A stretch of DNA of 64,000 nt from Rhodococcoides corynebacterioides. Lineage in GTDB: Bacteria > Actinomycetota > Actinomycetes > Mycobacteriales > Mycobacteriaceae. Below the pieces are notes generated by a model. The model was not told where the DNA came from. It saw only the letters and a list, made by a program, of their open reading frames with translations, and did not search any database. Positions 48,349 to 57,345 of the stretch are shown in pieces. Position numbers and translations under genes: made by a program. Numbering within the stretch: position 1 is the first letter of the stretch; each line of letters starts with the position of its first letter. The stretch is taken from NCBI RefSeq assembly GCF_019834675.1, contig NZ_JABUBU010000003.1:186001-250000 (forward strand), given 5' to 3'.

Positions 48349-49565
48349 TGTCCGCCGCCGGTGGGGAACTGGATCTGCTCCTGCGCGAACTCCTCCGGGA
48401 AGACCTGGGTGACCGCACCGTCGCGCACCTGCATGACGATGACGGCGGCGTTGCTGTTCTGGCCGGTCTCGTCGAACGTGATGGGGCCGGAGAACGCGAG
48501 CAGCGGCTCGTCGATCGAGACGCCGGAGATGGCCTCCCGCAATGCTTCCGGATCAGCGTCGGCGCCGTCCTCGAGGCCGGCGGCGATCACCTCGACCGCC
48601 TGGTAGGACAGCATGGCCGCGGTCTCCATCGGACGACCGAACTTCTCCTGGAAGCGCGACCGGATGTCGGTGACCCGATCGTCGGTGGCGTCGAAGTGGT
48701 AGTTGGCCGACAGCACGCCCTCACCGGCGGGACCGGCCGCGCCGGGGAACGAGCTGTCGTCGAAGGCGCCGTTGGCAATGCCGTAGAGCCCCTTGACGTT
48801 CACATTCAACTGCTGCACGGCGTTGGCGATGAGCAGGCCGTCCGGGTAGTAGCCCGTGGCGACGATGACGTCGGGGTTGGAGACGGCTGCCTCGCGCACC
48901 TGGGTGGTGGCGTCGGAGAAGTTCGTGGCCGGGTAGGTGATCTCCTGCACCGAGGAGATGCCCTGGTTCGCGGCTTCCTTCTCGAAGGCGTCGAAGACGC
49001 TGTCGCCGAACGACCCTTCGATGTGGAGGTAGGAGACGCGGTCGATGGCCTGACCGGTCTGCTCCTCGATGGCGGCCAGCGCCTTGGCGCCGTCCGTTCC
49101 CATCGACGACGCGTTGGGCTGGATGCGGAACGTGTACTGGTAACCCTGGTCGAGGATCTTGTCGTCGACGGCGACGTCGATGACCAGCGGCACGCGGGAG
49201 CGCTCGGCGACCGAGGCGACGTTCTGCGTGACGTCGGACTGGTAGGTGCCGACCAACGCGACCGCGCCGTCGTCGATCAGGCGTTGCGCTTCGCTCTGTC
49301 CCACTTCGGCTTTGCCCTGGCTGTCACCGGAGACCAGCTCGAGGGTGCGTCCGTCGAGCGAGGAGATGCCGCCCGCCGCGTTGATGTCCTCGACGGCCAT
49401 CGCGGCGCCGTCGTTCATCAGTCCGCCCACGCCGGCGAGCGCGCCGGTGGTGGGGTGCACGGAGCCGATCTTGATCGGTCCCGATCCGTCCGACCCGGAC
49501 GACGATCCGCACGCGGCGGTGCCGACGAGGGCGACCGCTGCCACAACGCCTACGACTTTTCTCAT
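48345..49565 (-). CDS. Liv-type ABC transporter substrate-binding lipoprotein
   Basis: 406 aa from ATG 49565, with a lipoprotein signal (MRKVVGVVAA to lipobox GTAAC) and a type I periplasmic-binding fold (IKIGSVHPTTGALAGVG, VALVGTYQSDVTQNV, DVIVATGYYPDG). Liv-type binding proteins carry branched amino acids, amides, urea or aromatic acids, so the ligand is open. It is the first gene of the nine-gene operon ending with the CoA-transferase. Two IclR-type operators lie upstream. Confidence 0.9.
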   Translation of the reverse strand: MRKVVGVVAAVALVGTAACGSSSGSDGSGPIKIGSVHPTTGALAGVGGLMNDGAAMAVEDINAAGGISSLDGRTLELVSGDSQGKAEVGQSEAQRLIDDGAVALVGTYQSDVTQNVASVAERSRVPLVIDVAVDDKILDQGYQYTFRIQPNASSMGTDGAKALAAIEEQTGQAIDRVSYLHIEGSFGDSVFDAFEKEAANQGISSVQEITYPATNFSDATTQVREAAVSNPDVIVATGYYPDGLLIANAVQQLNVNVKGLYGIANGAFDDSSFPGAAGPAGEGVLSANYHFDATDDRVTDIRSRFQEKFGRPMETAAMLSYQAVEVIAAGLEDGADADPEALREAISGVSIDEPLLAFSGPITFDETGQNSNAAVIVMQVRDGAVTQVFPEEFAQEQIQFPTGGGQ

Positions 49566-49640
49566 GATGGGATCTGCCTTCCGCGCCCGGATGGGGGCGT
49601 CGAGTCCGAGGTGACCGACAGGCCATGCGACTGGCTCTGT

Positions 49641-49656
49641 GTTCCGCTCAGCGCAC
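49641..49656. promoter_or_regulatory. IclR-type operator, site 1 (liv promoter side)
   Basis: GTTCCGCTCAGCGCAC, 14 of 16 matches to the motif GTTCCGCTGAGCGAAC found at site 3. Lies 76 bp upstream of the binding-protein gene. Confidence 0.5.
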
Positions 49657-49749
49657 CACGTGATGGTGACCACTGCGCTCTGCGATCGAGTATTGCACGC
49701 GCTTTGGGGCGAGAACAGGTCTTTTCATGACTTTCTTGTTACGAGTATG

Positions 49750-49765
49750 GTTCGCTCAGCGGAAC
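49750..49765. promoter_or_regulatory. IclR-type operator, site 2 (iclR promoter side)
   Basis: GTTCGCTCAGCGGAAC; its reverse complement is identical to site 3 at all 16 positions. Lies 87 bp upstream of the IclR start. Confidence 0.65.
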
Positions 49766-49852
49766 GCAGGTCACTGGCCGTCGGCAGCGCGTGCGTCGCG
49801 CCTGCCACGGGATGCCGCGCCTGCAGCGCCCGACTGTGGAAGGTTTGAAATC

Positions 49853-50644
49853 ATGCCCGTCTCTCCCCCGATCGCGACCACCGAGCCGTCCGCCGGTACC
49901 GAATCGGCCGATCGAGTCGCCGACGTGTTGATCGCCTTCGCGCAGTCGGACACGCCGCTCGGCGTCTCCGAACTCGCCCGTCGGCTGTCGCTGAGCAAGG
50001 CCGTCGTGCACCGCATTCTGCAGTCGCTCTCCTCTCGAGCACTCGTCCAGCCGGTCCACGGCGACACCACCTATTCCCTCGGGCCCGCCGCCATCGGCCT
50101 GGGCACCAAGGCCTGGAGCCAACTCGACGTGCGCACCGTGGCCGCGCCGGTCCTGCGCCTCCTGCGCGACCGCACGCGCGAGACCGCCACCCTGTCGGTG
50201 CTGGTCGGTCACCGACGTGTCTATCTCGACCAGTACGAGAGCCCGCAGGAGGTCAAGATGGTGGTCGAGATCGGACCGCAGTACCCGCTGCACTCGGGCG
50301 CGTCGAGTCGCGCGATCCTCGCCTTCCTGCCCGAGCACTTCGTCGTCGAGGCGACCCAGGAACTGCGGGTCGCTCGGCCCGACGCCGACCTCGACGCGTT
50401 CCTGGCCTCCCTCGACGAGATCCGCGCCCTGGGTTACGGCACCTCGATCAACGAGCGCAACACCGGCGCCGCGTCCATCGCCGCTCCGTTCTTCGACTCG
50501 GCCGGCCACGTGATCGGCTCGGTCAGCTCGTCCGGCCCGGCGTTCCGCTACTCCTCCACCGCCGACGACGATCACGCCGCCCACGCCGCGCTGGTCGTGT
50601 CGGCGGCCGAGGACCTCACGCGCGGACTGGCAGGCCCGGCGTGA
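49853..50644 (+). CDS. IclR-family transcriptional regulator
   Basis: 263 aa: N-terminal winged HTH (ADRVADVLIAFAQ, LGVSELARRLSLSKAVVHRIL) and an IclR effector domain (YLDQYESPQEVKMVVEIG, YPLHSGASSRAILAFLP, GYGTSINERNTGAASIAAP). ATG 49853 follows GGAAGG. It is divergent from the Liv operon and overlaps the CitE-like gene by 4 bp. The repeated 16-bp motif near four promoters here is its likely operator. Confidence 0.9.
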   Translation: MPVSPPIATTEPSAGTESADRVADVLIAFAQSDTPLGVSELARRLSLSKAVVHRILQSLSSRALVQPVHGDTTYSLGPAAIGLGTKAWSQLDVRTVAAPVLRLLRDRTRETATLSVLVGHRRVYLDQYESPQEVKMVVEIGPQYPLHSGASSRAILAFLPEHFVVEATQELRVARPDADLDAFLASLDEIRALGYGTSINERNTGAASIAAPFFDSAGHVIGSVSSSGPAFRYSSTADDDHAAHAALVVSAAEDLTRGLAGPA

Positions 50645-51474
50645 TCGACGCGCGCTCGTTCCTCTACGTCCCGGCGGTCAAGCCGGCCCTGTTCGACAAG
50701 GCCGCGAGCGGACCCGCCGACGCGATCATCCTCGATCTCGAGGATGCGGTTCCCCTGCAGCACAAGGACACCGCGCGCCGTGACGTGGCGGCGTGGCTCG
50801 ACGGCCGCACCGACGACTCGACGGCACAAGTCTGGGTCCGCGTGAGCCCCGACTTCCTCGACGCCGACCTCGACGTCGCGGTGCATCCGTCGGTCACCGG
50901 CATCGTCGTCGCGAAGTGTTCGCAGGACACGCTGGAACGCACGGTCGACGAGATCACCGACCGCGGTACCGACACCCTCGTGGTGGGGCTCATCGAAACC
51001 GCCGCCACGCTGCGCGCACTGGACCGGGTCGCGGCGGTACCGCGGGTGGCCACCTTCGGCATCGGGGAGGTCGATCTGCTCGCCGACCTGCGCATCACGC
51101 GCAGCTCGGGGACACGGCACGTCGTCGACGCGCTACGTCTCGACGTCGTGATCGGCTGTGCGGCCGCGGGTCTCGCGGCACCCATCGCCCCCACGTCGAC
51201 GAACTTCCGCGACCTCGACGAGTTCGCCCGCACCACAGCGGCGTTCGTCGAGCTCGGCTTCCGCGCGCGCACCGCGGTGCACCCCGGCCAGGTGTCGGTG
51301 ATCAACGACGCGCTCACCCCGACCGACGAGCAACTCGCCGGCGCCCGGCGCCTGGTGGATCTCTTCGACCGTGCGGCGGGCGGGCCGACCGTGGACGACG
51401 ACGGCCGCTTCGTCGACGAGGCCGTGGTGCGCGGGGCGAGGGAACTCCTCGCCCGCGCGCACCTGCCGGCCTGA
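50641..51474 (+). CDS. CitE/HpcH-type acyl-CoA lyase
   Basis: 277 aa TIM-barrel protein: RSFLYVPAVKPALFDKA, DAIILDLEDAVP (metal acid), VWVRVS, VVAKC, VGLIETAATLRAL (metal Glu) and RTAVHPGQVSVIN. Resembles citrate lyase beta, malyl-CoA and citramalyl-CoA lyases. The usual KV(E) after VV is KC here. It probably splits a hydroxyacyl-CoA to acetyl-CoA plus an oxoacid at the end of the pathway. Coupled to iclR by GTGA. Confidence 0.85.
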   Translation: MIDARSFLYVPAVKPALFDKAASGPADAIILDLEDAVPLQHKDTARRDVAAWLDGRTDDSTAQVWVRVSPDFLDADLDVAVHPSVTGIVVAKCSQDTLERTVDEITDRGTDTLVVGLIETAATLRALDRVAAVPRVATFGIGEVDLLADLRITRSSGTRHVVDALRLDVVIGCAAAGLAAPIAPTSTNFRDLDEFARTTAAFVELGFRARTAVHPGQVSVINDALTPTDEQLAGARRLVDLFDRAAGGPTVDDDGRFVDEAVVRGARELLARAHLPA

Positions 51475-51493
51475 CGGGGCGCGCCTCAGCGCC

Positions 51494-52909
51494 TCAGCGC
51501 CCCACGATCGTCCGCAACGGCGCGAGCAGCGTCCCGGCGTCGTCCAACTCGCCGAGGGCGCGGCAGCGCTCCGCGAACTGCGTCGCCGTGTCCGCATCGA
51601 GCAGTGAGCCCACGTTCGCGGTGAACTTCGCCGTCACCTCGTCGAAGGACAGCGGACGCTCGGGGCCGCCGCGCGTGGTGAGCACCTCCTCGACGACGGT
51701 CGAGCCGTCCTGCAGCGTCGCGGTGAGAATCGCGGGGAACTGGTACGGAAAGATGCTGTCGCAGGTGCTGTTCGGGACGACGTCGACCTTCGCCATGATG
51801 GACCGACGCTCCGGGGAGGTGGCCTTCTCGTCCGAGTAGTCGTCGAACGACGCGCCGAGTCCCCCACCGCCCAGCAGACCGACGGCCACCGCGTAGGGCC
51901 CGGAGAACTGCGCCATGTAGCCCGTCTCGGGGGCGCGCTTGACCTCGATGGGCTCGCCGATCGTGCGCAGATTGGCGGCCGGGACACCGAGCTCGAGGTG
52001 CGTGATGTCGTCGGGGCCGAGTCCCCGCGCACGCAACGCGGCGGCGGCGTCGACGGCCGCGTGGGTGAAATGGTTGGCCGGGTAGGGCTTGACGAACAAC
52101 GACGGCGCGGCCCAGGTCTCGCCCAGGCCCGCGGTGATCTCCTCGGCCCGCGGCGCATCGTGCAGCCACGCCTGGAAGAAACCGAACCGGCCCTCCAGCA
52201 CGGTCGGCGGCCCGGTGAGGCCGTGGCGTGCGAGGCCCGCCGCGGACACCGCAGCGTGCGCGGCCCACCCACAGTGCAGCCGTTTGACGGTGCCGCCCGT
52301 GCGGTTGGCCTCGATGATGCCGGCAGCCATCGACGCGGCGATGCCCAGCGTGTCGACGATCCGGTCGGCGTCCGCTCCCGCGATCACGGCGGCGGCGACC
52401 GCGCCGCCCATGGCCCCGCAGATCGACGTCGCGTGCTGGCCGTGCTCGAAGAAGACGGAGTTACGGGTGGCCGGATCGAACCCGGCCATACCCAGCCGCA
52501 CGCACACCTCGAGCCCGAGGGCGATGCCGCGCACCAGGTCTCGGCCGTTCGCGCCGTGCTGCTGCGCGGCGGCCAGCGCCGCCGGAATCACGCTCGCGCT
52601 CGGGTGGAGCACGGAGGGCAGATGGGTGTCGTCGAAATCGAGGGAGTGCGCGAGAACGCCGTTGACGAACGCCGCCAACGCCGGCGACAGGTTCTCCGGC
52701 ACGCCGACGGCGGACGCCACCGGCGTCCCGCCTTCCTCCCGCGCCCAGGCGACCGCCGCCGCGCTCGTGTCGAGTTGCGTGGCGGCGACGGCGATGCCGA
52801 GGGTGTCGAGCACGCGGACTCCCACGCTGTCGACGACGTCGGTCGGCAGGTCGTCGTACGACGTGCGGTCGGCGAACCGGGCGAGGGCGTAGGCGAGCGT
52901 GTCGGTCAT
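51494..52909 (-). CDS. MmgE/PrpD family protein 1
   Basis: 471 aa, all-helical N-terminal half: VLDTLGIAVAAT, AHSLDFDDTHLPSVLHPSASVIPAALAAA, KRLHCGWAAHAAVSAAGLA and KPYPANHFTHAAVDAA are MmgE/PrpD marks (2-methylcitrate dehydratase, cis-aconitate decarboxylase, iminodisuccinate epimerase). It overlaps the cyclase gene by 4 bp. It may dehydrate, decarboxylate or epimerise a polycarboxylate. Confidence 0.88.
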   Translation of the reverse strand: MTDTLAYALARFADRTSYDDLPTDVVDSVGVRVLDTLGIAVAATQLDTSAAAVAWAREEGGTPVASAVGVPENLSPALAAFVNGVLAHSLDFDDTHLPSVLHPSASVIPAALAAAQQHGANGRDLVRGIALGLEVCVRLGMAGFDPATRNSVFFEHGQHATSICGAMGGAVAAAVIAGADADRIVDTLGIAASMAAGIIEANRTGGTVKRLHCGWAAHAAVSAAGLARHGLTGPPTVLEGRFGFFQAWLHDAPRAEEITAGLGETWAAPSLFVKPYPANHFTHAAVDAAAALRARGLGPDDITHLELGVPAANLRTIGEPIEVKRAPETGYMAQFSGPYAVAVGLLGGGGLGASFDDYSDEKATSPERRSIMAKVDVVPNSTCDSIFPYQFPAILTATLQDGSTVVEEVLTTRGGPERPLSFDEVTAKFTANVGSLLDADTATQFAERCRALGELDDAGTLLAPLRTIVGR

Positions 52910-53718
52910 GCGGACACCACCGCGAGCGGACGCACGGGAGAGCCGGTGGCGCCGAAGATGTTGAGCGGCACCAGGACGAACGTGAATTCGTGGATCGCCT
53001 CGGCGGCCAACTGCTCGAGGTCGAGGGCCTCGATGATGTAGATCCCGCTCTCGACCAACAGGACGCGGTGGGCCGGGAGCAGGCCGTGCCCCTTGCCGGG
53101 CGCCAGTCGCTCGAACGCGATCGTGTCCGCGCCCGCAGCGTGAATGCGGCGCTCGGCCAACCAGGTCGCACCGGCCTCGCTCACCCCGGGCACACCCGAC
53201 GGACCGCCCACGTAGGGCTGGCCCTGCTCGAACAGCTGCGACCATCCACTGCGGATCAACACGACGTCGCCCGGTTCGATGGCGACGCCCTGCCGAGCCA
53301 CCGTCGCGTCCAGGTCGGCGACCGTGATCTCGTACCCGCCGTCGAGCCGCTCCACCCCGAGGGTCGCCGGAACGTCCAGCAGCACACCGCGACACACCAT
53401 CGGAGCGATCGTGTGTACGCCGTGCTCGACGTACTTGCCGCCGATGCAGGAGTCGGTCGCGTCGGCGTCGCCGTGCAGCCGCCCGTCCTGGGAGACGTGC
53501 GCCAGCGCGTCGATGTGGGTGCCGACGTGCGTTCCGGTGGTGATCATGTCGTTCGCGGCGCTGCCGCCGTCGGCGCGCACCATGTCGCCGTGGCGTCGCG
53601 GCAGGGTGTGCCAGAACTGGGGATGATTCGGCGACTGCGGCATGCCAACGCGCAACTGGCGTCCGAGATCGACGTGCCGCACTCCCGCCGTGACCGCCTC
53701 GAGAAGTCTGTCCGCCAT
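52906..53718 (-). CDS. Cyclase-family metal-dependent hydrolase
   Basis: 270 aa with the family motif GTHVGTHIDALAH (HxGTHxDxxxH metal site), LLDVPATLG, VVLIRSGW and AFERLAPGKGHGLLPAH. The fold includes bacterial kynurenine formamidase KynB, isatin hydrolase and other ring- or amide-opening enzymes. It begins the two-gene operon with MmgE/PrpD 1 behind an IclR-type site, so it more likely serves this pathway than tryptophan breakdown. Confidence 0.87.
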   Translation of the reverse strand: MADRLLEAVTAGVRHVDLGRQLRVGMPQSPNHPQFWHTLPRRHGDMVRADGGSAANDMITTGTHVGTHIDALAHVSQDGRLHGDADATDSCIGGKYVEHGVHTIAPMVCRGVLLDVPATLGVERLDGGYEITVADLDATVARQGVAIEPGDVVLIRSGWSQLFEQGQPYVGGPSGVPGVSEAGATWLAERRIHAAGADTIAFERLAPGKGHGLLPAHRVLLVESGIYIIEALDLEQLAAEAIHEFTFVLVPLNIFGATGSPVRPLAVVSA

Positions 53719-53736
53719 GCCCGTCTCCTGTGTGTC

Positions 53737-53752
53737 GTTCCGCTGAGCGAAC
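53737..53752. promoter_or_regulatory. IclR-type operator, site 3 (cyclase promoter)
   Basis: GTTCCGCTGAGCGAAC, 19 bp upstream of the cyclase start and identical in reverse complement to site 2. Confidence 0.65.
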
Positions 53753-53862
53753 TGCGTATGCGTTGTCCATGCGTTCGCGTCGGTGTCGCGTCGACGCTAG
53801 CAGGAATGCAGTGCGCCTGTCGGGTGGTTGACCACGGTTGATCGGCGGCGTTCACTGCATTC

Positions 53863-55212
53863 ATGACCCACAGCGAGACGTTTCGCTCAGCGGAACGTAG
53901 TCGACAAGCCGTCGACCGATTGGTCGCGGACGCCCTGACCGCCGCCGAGGCCCGCGGGCCGTCCCGCGTCGAGACCGTGCTCGTCGACCTCTGGGGAGTC
54001 GGCCTCGCCGGCTCTCGCACGAGCGAGGTCGCCGCCCTGATGGCCTCCCGTCGTCGTGACTCGGGGCCGTGGCGCACCGTCGGGGGCGCCGCCACCGGAG
54101 ATGCCGACACCGTTGCGCTGCTCGACGCCGTGGCGTCGTGCTGCTTCGAACTCGACGAGGGCAACAAGTACGCCGCCGGCCACCCCGCCGCGCACGTCGT
54201 CCCCGCCGCCGTCGCCGCCGCGCGTCTCGCCGACGGACCGGTCACGGGCGCCGCGTTCCTCACCGCCGTCGTCGCGGGCTACGAGGTGGCCACCCGGTTC
54301 GGCCACGCCCTCGCCCGCGACCCGCGCTGGCACACCCACGGCCACTGGGGCGCCACCGGTGCCGCCATGGCCGCCGCCGTGGTGTGGGGTCTGAGCGCCG
54401 AGCGCACGGCCGCCGCGGTGGACGCGTCGACCTCCCTCGTCTCGATCGCGCCGTGGGAGGTGGTGCTGCAGGGGCACTTCGGCCGAAACCTGTGGATGGG
54501 CACCGCCGTTCGCTCCGGCCTCGACGCCGCACGCCTGGCGGAGGCCGGACTGGTGGACAACGTCGGCATCGCGTCGTCCACGCTCGGCGGGGTGGTGGGG
54601 ACACTGCACGCCGACCGCCTCGCCGTCGAACCGGGCGTGCTCTCCGTCGACCGGGGCTACGCCAAACGGCACGCCAGCTGTTCCTACACCCACGCCGCCG
54701 TCGACGTCGTCCAGCACCTCCGCCGCGAGCACGAGCTGTCCGCCGACGACGTCACCGCGGTCCGGGTGCGCATCCACGGACTGGCCGAGCCGCTGTTCGG
54801 GCGCACCCCGACGACCCGTCTGCAGGCCATGTTCTCGCTGCCCGTCGTCGTCGCCGCAGCGCTGGTCGCCGACGAGATCGGCGTGGACACCCTCGATCCC
54901 GACGGTGCGACGTTCGCTCGCGCGACGGCGGTGGTGGACCGGGTCGAGGTCGAGGTGGCCGACCACCTGACCGCGCTGCTCCCCGACCGCCGGGCCGTCG
55001 AGGTGGAATTGACGGTGCGGTCCGGGGAGGTGCTGGCCGCCGGCGCACCCAACCCCGTCGGCGACAGCGACCACTTCCCGCTCGACCGAGACGCCGTCGT
55101 CGCCAAGATCGCCGGGCTGGTCGGGGTCGCCGATGCGAGACGGGTCGTCGAGGTGGTGGACGGGTTGGCCGGGGCCGCGGACGTGGTGGAGGCGCTACAG
55201 GGGTTGCCGTGA
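53863..55212 (+). CDS. MmgE/PrpD family protein 2
   Basis: 449 aa paralogue: VETVLVDLWGVGLAGSRTSE, CFELDEGNKYAAGHPAAHVVPAAVA, GHWGATGAAMAAAVVW, KRHASCSYTHAAVDVV and AMFSLPVVVAAALV. It has FELDEGNK where family members often have a catalytic DDT-like segment, so its activity may differ from protein 1. The operator-like site 4 lies just inside the frame, so translation may really begin downstream (TTG 53920) or the message is leaderless from 53863. Confidence 0.85.
   Translation: MTHSETFRSAERSRQAVDRLVADALTAAEARGPSRVETVLVDLWGVGLAGSRTSEVAALMASRRRDSGPWRTVGGAATGDADTVALLDAVASCCFELDEGNKYAAGHPAAHVVPAAVAAARLADGPVTGAAFLTAVVAGYEVATRFGHALARDPRWHTHGHWGATGAAMAAAVVWGLSAERTAAAVDASTSLVSIAPWEVVLQGHFGRNLWMGTAVRSGLDAARLAEAGLVDNVGIASSTLGGVVGTLHADRLAVEPGVLSVDRGYAKRHASCSYTHAAVDVVQHLRREHELSADDVTAVRVRIHGLAEPLFGRTPTTRLQAMFSLPVVVAAALVADEIGVDTLDPDGATFARATAVVDRVEVEVADHLTALLPDRRAVEVELTVRSGEVLAAGAPNPVGDSDHFPLDRDAVVAKIAGLVGVADARRVVEVVDGLAGAADVVEALQGLP
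53881..53896. promoter_or_regulatory. IclR-type operator, site 4 (MmgE/PrpD 2)
   Basis: TTTCGCTCAGCGGAAC, 15 of 16 matches to the reverse complement of site 3. It overlaps the first codons of the annotated MmgE/PrpD 2 frame. Confidence 0.6.
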
Positions 55213-55390
55213 CGCTCCCTGCGGTGAGCAGGGTGTGCGGCTGGACGGGCTCCGTAGCGGAATCCCGTCTGCGCGCGCACCGAGACGCGCGTTCTGCTCG
55301 GGGCCGCGTGCCGCCCCGTGCGGTCCGTAACACTCGCCCCGTTCTGCGCGACGTGTGCTGTGACCTGTCACGCCCGTAGTCGGAGATTCG

Positions 55391-55975
55391 ATGCCCAGCT
55401 CGTACCCGCCCCCGTTCCAGCCGCCCGTCGTCGCCACGACGAAGAAGAAGAAGAGCCGGAAGGGTCGGATCGGCATCGCCGCCGGCGTTCTGGTCGGCCT
55501 GTCCGCGGTCGGCATGGCCATGGGCGGTGAGACCGAGCCCGTGGCCGCGAGCACCGAGACACCCATCACGACGACGGTTGCGCCGACCACCGCCGCACCG
55601 ACCACCACCCGCACCACGACCGCGCCGACCACCACTCGGGCCACCACGACCGCGCCGACCACCACCACCGTCGCGCCCACCACCGAGACCGTGACCGTCT
55701 ACGCCCCGCCGCCGACTGTCCAGACGCCGTACGTGGATCCGGACGTCGACCGCGCCTACGTTCCCGCTCCGGTTCCCGCGCCGGTGCCGTTCGTGGCGCC
55801 GGCCCCTGGGCCCGCGCCCTACGTCGCGCCCGCTCAGGCTCCGGCGGAGGAGTCGGCCTACTACAAGAACTGCTCGGCGGCCCGGGCCGCGGGCGCAGCG
55901 CCCGTCCACGCCGGCGATCCCGGATACGGCTCCCACCTGGACCGCGACGGCGACGGGGTGGGCTGCGAGAGCTGA
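55391..55975 (+). CDS. Excalibur-domain membrane-anchored protein
   Basis: 194 aa: Pro-rich start, a basic KKKKSRKGR stretch, one membrane segment (IGIAAGVLVGLSAVGMAM), a long Thr/Ala/Pro linker (TTTAPTTTRATTT repeats) that should span the cell wall, and a C-terminal excalibur domain (YYKNCSAARAAGAAP, calcium-type loop DRDGDGVGCES). Outward-facing, function unknown. Monocistronic; the 178 bp before it show nothing clear. Confidence 0.85.
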   Translation: MPSSYPPPFQPPVVATTKKKKSRKGRIGIAAGVLVGLSAVGMAMGGETEPVAASTETPITTTVAPTTAAPTTTRTTTAPTTTRATTTAPTTTTVAPTTETVTVYAPPPTVQTPYVDPDVDRAYVPAPVPAPVPFVAPAPGPAPYVAPAQAPAEESAYYKNCSAARAAGAAPVHAGDPGYGSHLDRDGDGVGCES

Positions 55976-55988
55976 CCCCCCGGCTGCG

Positions 55989-56050
55989 CTGCGCAGCGCA
56001 CCCGGATCTGCGCAGGTTGCAACACGCGCGGATCGAGGCGCGCTGCGCGC
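55989..56050. repeat. 62-bp palindromic element, copy 2
   Basis: Same 13-3-11-8-11-3-13 layout and same GTTGCAAC centre as copy 1. The inner arms GATCTGCGCAG / ACGCGCGGATC differ from copy 1 with at least one paired change (G-C to A-T), which keeps the fold. It sits between the convergent excalibur and glycoside hydrolase genes. Confidence 0.75.
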
Positions 56051-56070
56051 CGGGCGAGGGGCGGGGCGGC

Positions 56071-57237
56071 TCAGGGGACGGACTGCAACACCGCCACGGC
56101 GGGCTTGGCCGAGCCGTCGTTCCGGTAGACCCCGAAGTAGTTCTCCTTGTCGGGGTTCACGGTGGTGAGGGGGGCGCGGTCGGTGGTCTCGTAGAAGAAG
56201 ATCGGGCCGGCCCAGGTGTAGGAGAGGCGGAGGTCCACCGCCTGCCGATAGGCGGTGGCCTGGGCCTGCTCGGTGAGGCTGGGGTCGCCCGCGGTGGCGG
56301 CACCGGCCTCGGTCATGACGATGAGCTTCCCGGCGTCGCCGTTCTCGGTCATGATCGTGCGCGCGCTCTTCTGGTAGATCGTGCCGTCGGGGTTCCCGAA
56401 GTCCACGCTCATCTGCGACCAGGCGTTCCAGTCGGCGACGTCGTTCGGTAGAGCAGGTGCCGTGTAGGGGTGCCAGCCGAGGGCGTCGAACGAGCCGCCC
56501 GCCCCCAGGTCGTACATCTGATCGAGGTAGGTCAGGGGTGCGACCGCATGCCCCTCGGGCGACTGCCCGGTGGTCCCCCACGGCGACAGTCCCGCCGCGA
56601 CGACGGTGATGGGGTACGGCGTCGCTGCCTTCATGGCCGGATACGCCGCACGCAGGAGGTCGACGTATCCCTGAACGTTGGGCTTGCCGGTGAGCGGATC
56701 CGCCCAGAACATCCAGAGATTGGGCTCGTTCCACACCTCGTACGCCCGCACCCCCTGCGGCGAGTAACGAGCGACGGTCGTGGCGGCGAACCGCGCGTAA
56801 GCGGCGGGATCCGTCGGCGGGGTGCTGCCGTTCGTCGTGGTGCGGGCCCAGGGCGGCGTCTTCTGGATCAACAGCAGGATGTTCAGTCCACGGGCGCGCG
56901 CCGCGGCCACGGCACCGTCGGGCCCCGCCCAGTTGTAGGTGGACGGGCCACCGTCCTGCACCCACCACCAGTCGATCTCGATCCGCACCCACGCGGCGCC
57001 GGTGCCGGCGATCCGCGCGGCCTGCGCCTGCTGCACCGTCGACGACGCCCGGAAATCGATGCCGTTGAGCCCGATGCCCTGACGCCCGACGTAGGAACTG
57101 GCGGCGGACGCCGGCGTCACGTTCAGCGACACGACGATCACCGCCACCAGGAGGAGGACGCGGACGAGGGCCGTGCGCACAGCCCTTGCCGTTCCGACCG
57201 AATCGAGATTTCCGGCTGTGCCGGCACTTCCGTACAT
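56071..57237 (-). CDS. Secreted cellulase-family glycoside hydrolase (GH5/GH39-like)
   Basis: 388 aa with a signal peptide (basic start, then VRVLLLVAVIVVSLNV, cleavage near ASA-AS) and a TIM barrel. The acid/base Glu is in VWNEPNLWMFW and the likely nucleophile in VMTEAGA; other marks are WVRIEIDWWWVQ and LGWHPYTAP. ATG 57237 has GGGAG 5 nt upstream. Target glycan unknown; an envelope or capsular polysaccharide is possible. Confidence 0.85.
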   Translation of the reverse strand: MYGSAGTAGNLDSVGTARAVRTALVRVLLLVAVIVVSLNVTPASAASSYVGRQGIGLNGIDFRASSTVQQAQAARIAGTGAAWVRIEIDWWWVQDGGPSTYNWAGPDGAVAAARARGLNILLLIQKTPPWARTTTNGSTPPTDPAAYARFAATTVARYSPQGVRAYEVWNEPNLWMFWADPLTGKPNVQGYVDLLRAAYPAMKAATPYPITVVAAGLSPWGTTGQSPEGHAVAPLTYLDQMYDLGAGGSFDALGWHPYTAPALPNDVADWNAWSQMSVDFGNPDGTIYQKSARTIMTENGDAGKLIVMTEAGAATAGDPSLTEQAQATAYRQAVDLRLSYTWAGPIFFYETTDRAPLTTVNPDKENYFGVYRNDGSAKPAVAVLQSVP

Positions 57238-57296
57238 GGTGACTCCCACCGACAAGGGGATGCGTAGCCGTCCCCGACCACACCAGGAGTCACAGC

Positions 57297-57312
57297 AGTA
57301 ACATACGTCACA
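57297..57312 (-). promoter_or_regulatory. CRP/GlxR-like box upstream of glycoside hydrolase
   Basis: Minus strand TGTGACGTATGTTACT, with the TA centre of GlxR sites (TGTGANNTANNTCACA) and two mismatches. 60 bp upstream of the ATG. Confidence 0.45.
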
Positions 57313-57345
57313 TAAAACACAGGAGTACCAACCGAACGGTACTGG

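Noticed and set aside
51494..53770. Single 758-aa fusion covering MmgE/PrpD 1 and the cyclase region
   Set aside because: Only the part from ATG 52909 is MmgE/PrpD-like; upstream the frame is antisense-quality text over the cyclase, which has its own good frame.
55213..55390. Small gene before the excalibur protein
   Set aside because: Short Arg-rich frames only, no Shine-Dalgarno and no recognisable motif.
57238..57345. c-di-AMP riboswitch upstream of the secreted hydrolase
   Set aside because: There is a small GGGGA/TCCCC hairpin but the conserved core of that aptamer is absent; a CRP-like box explains the region better.
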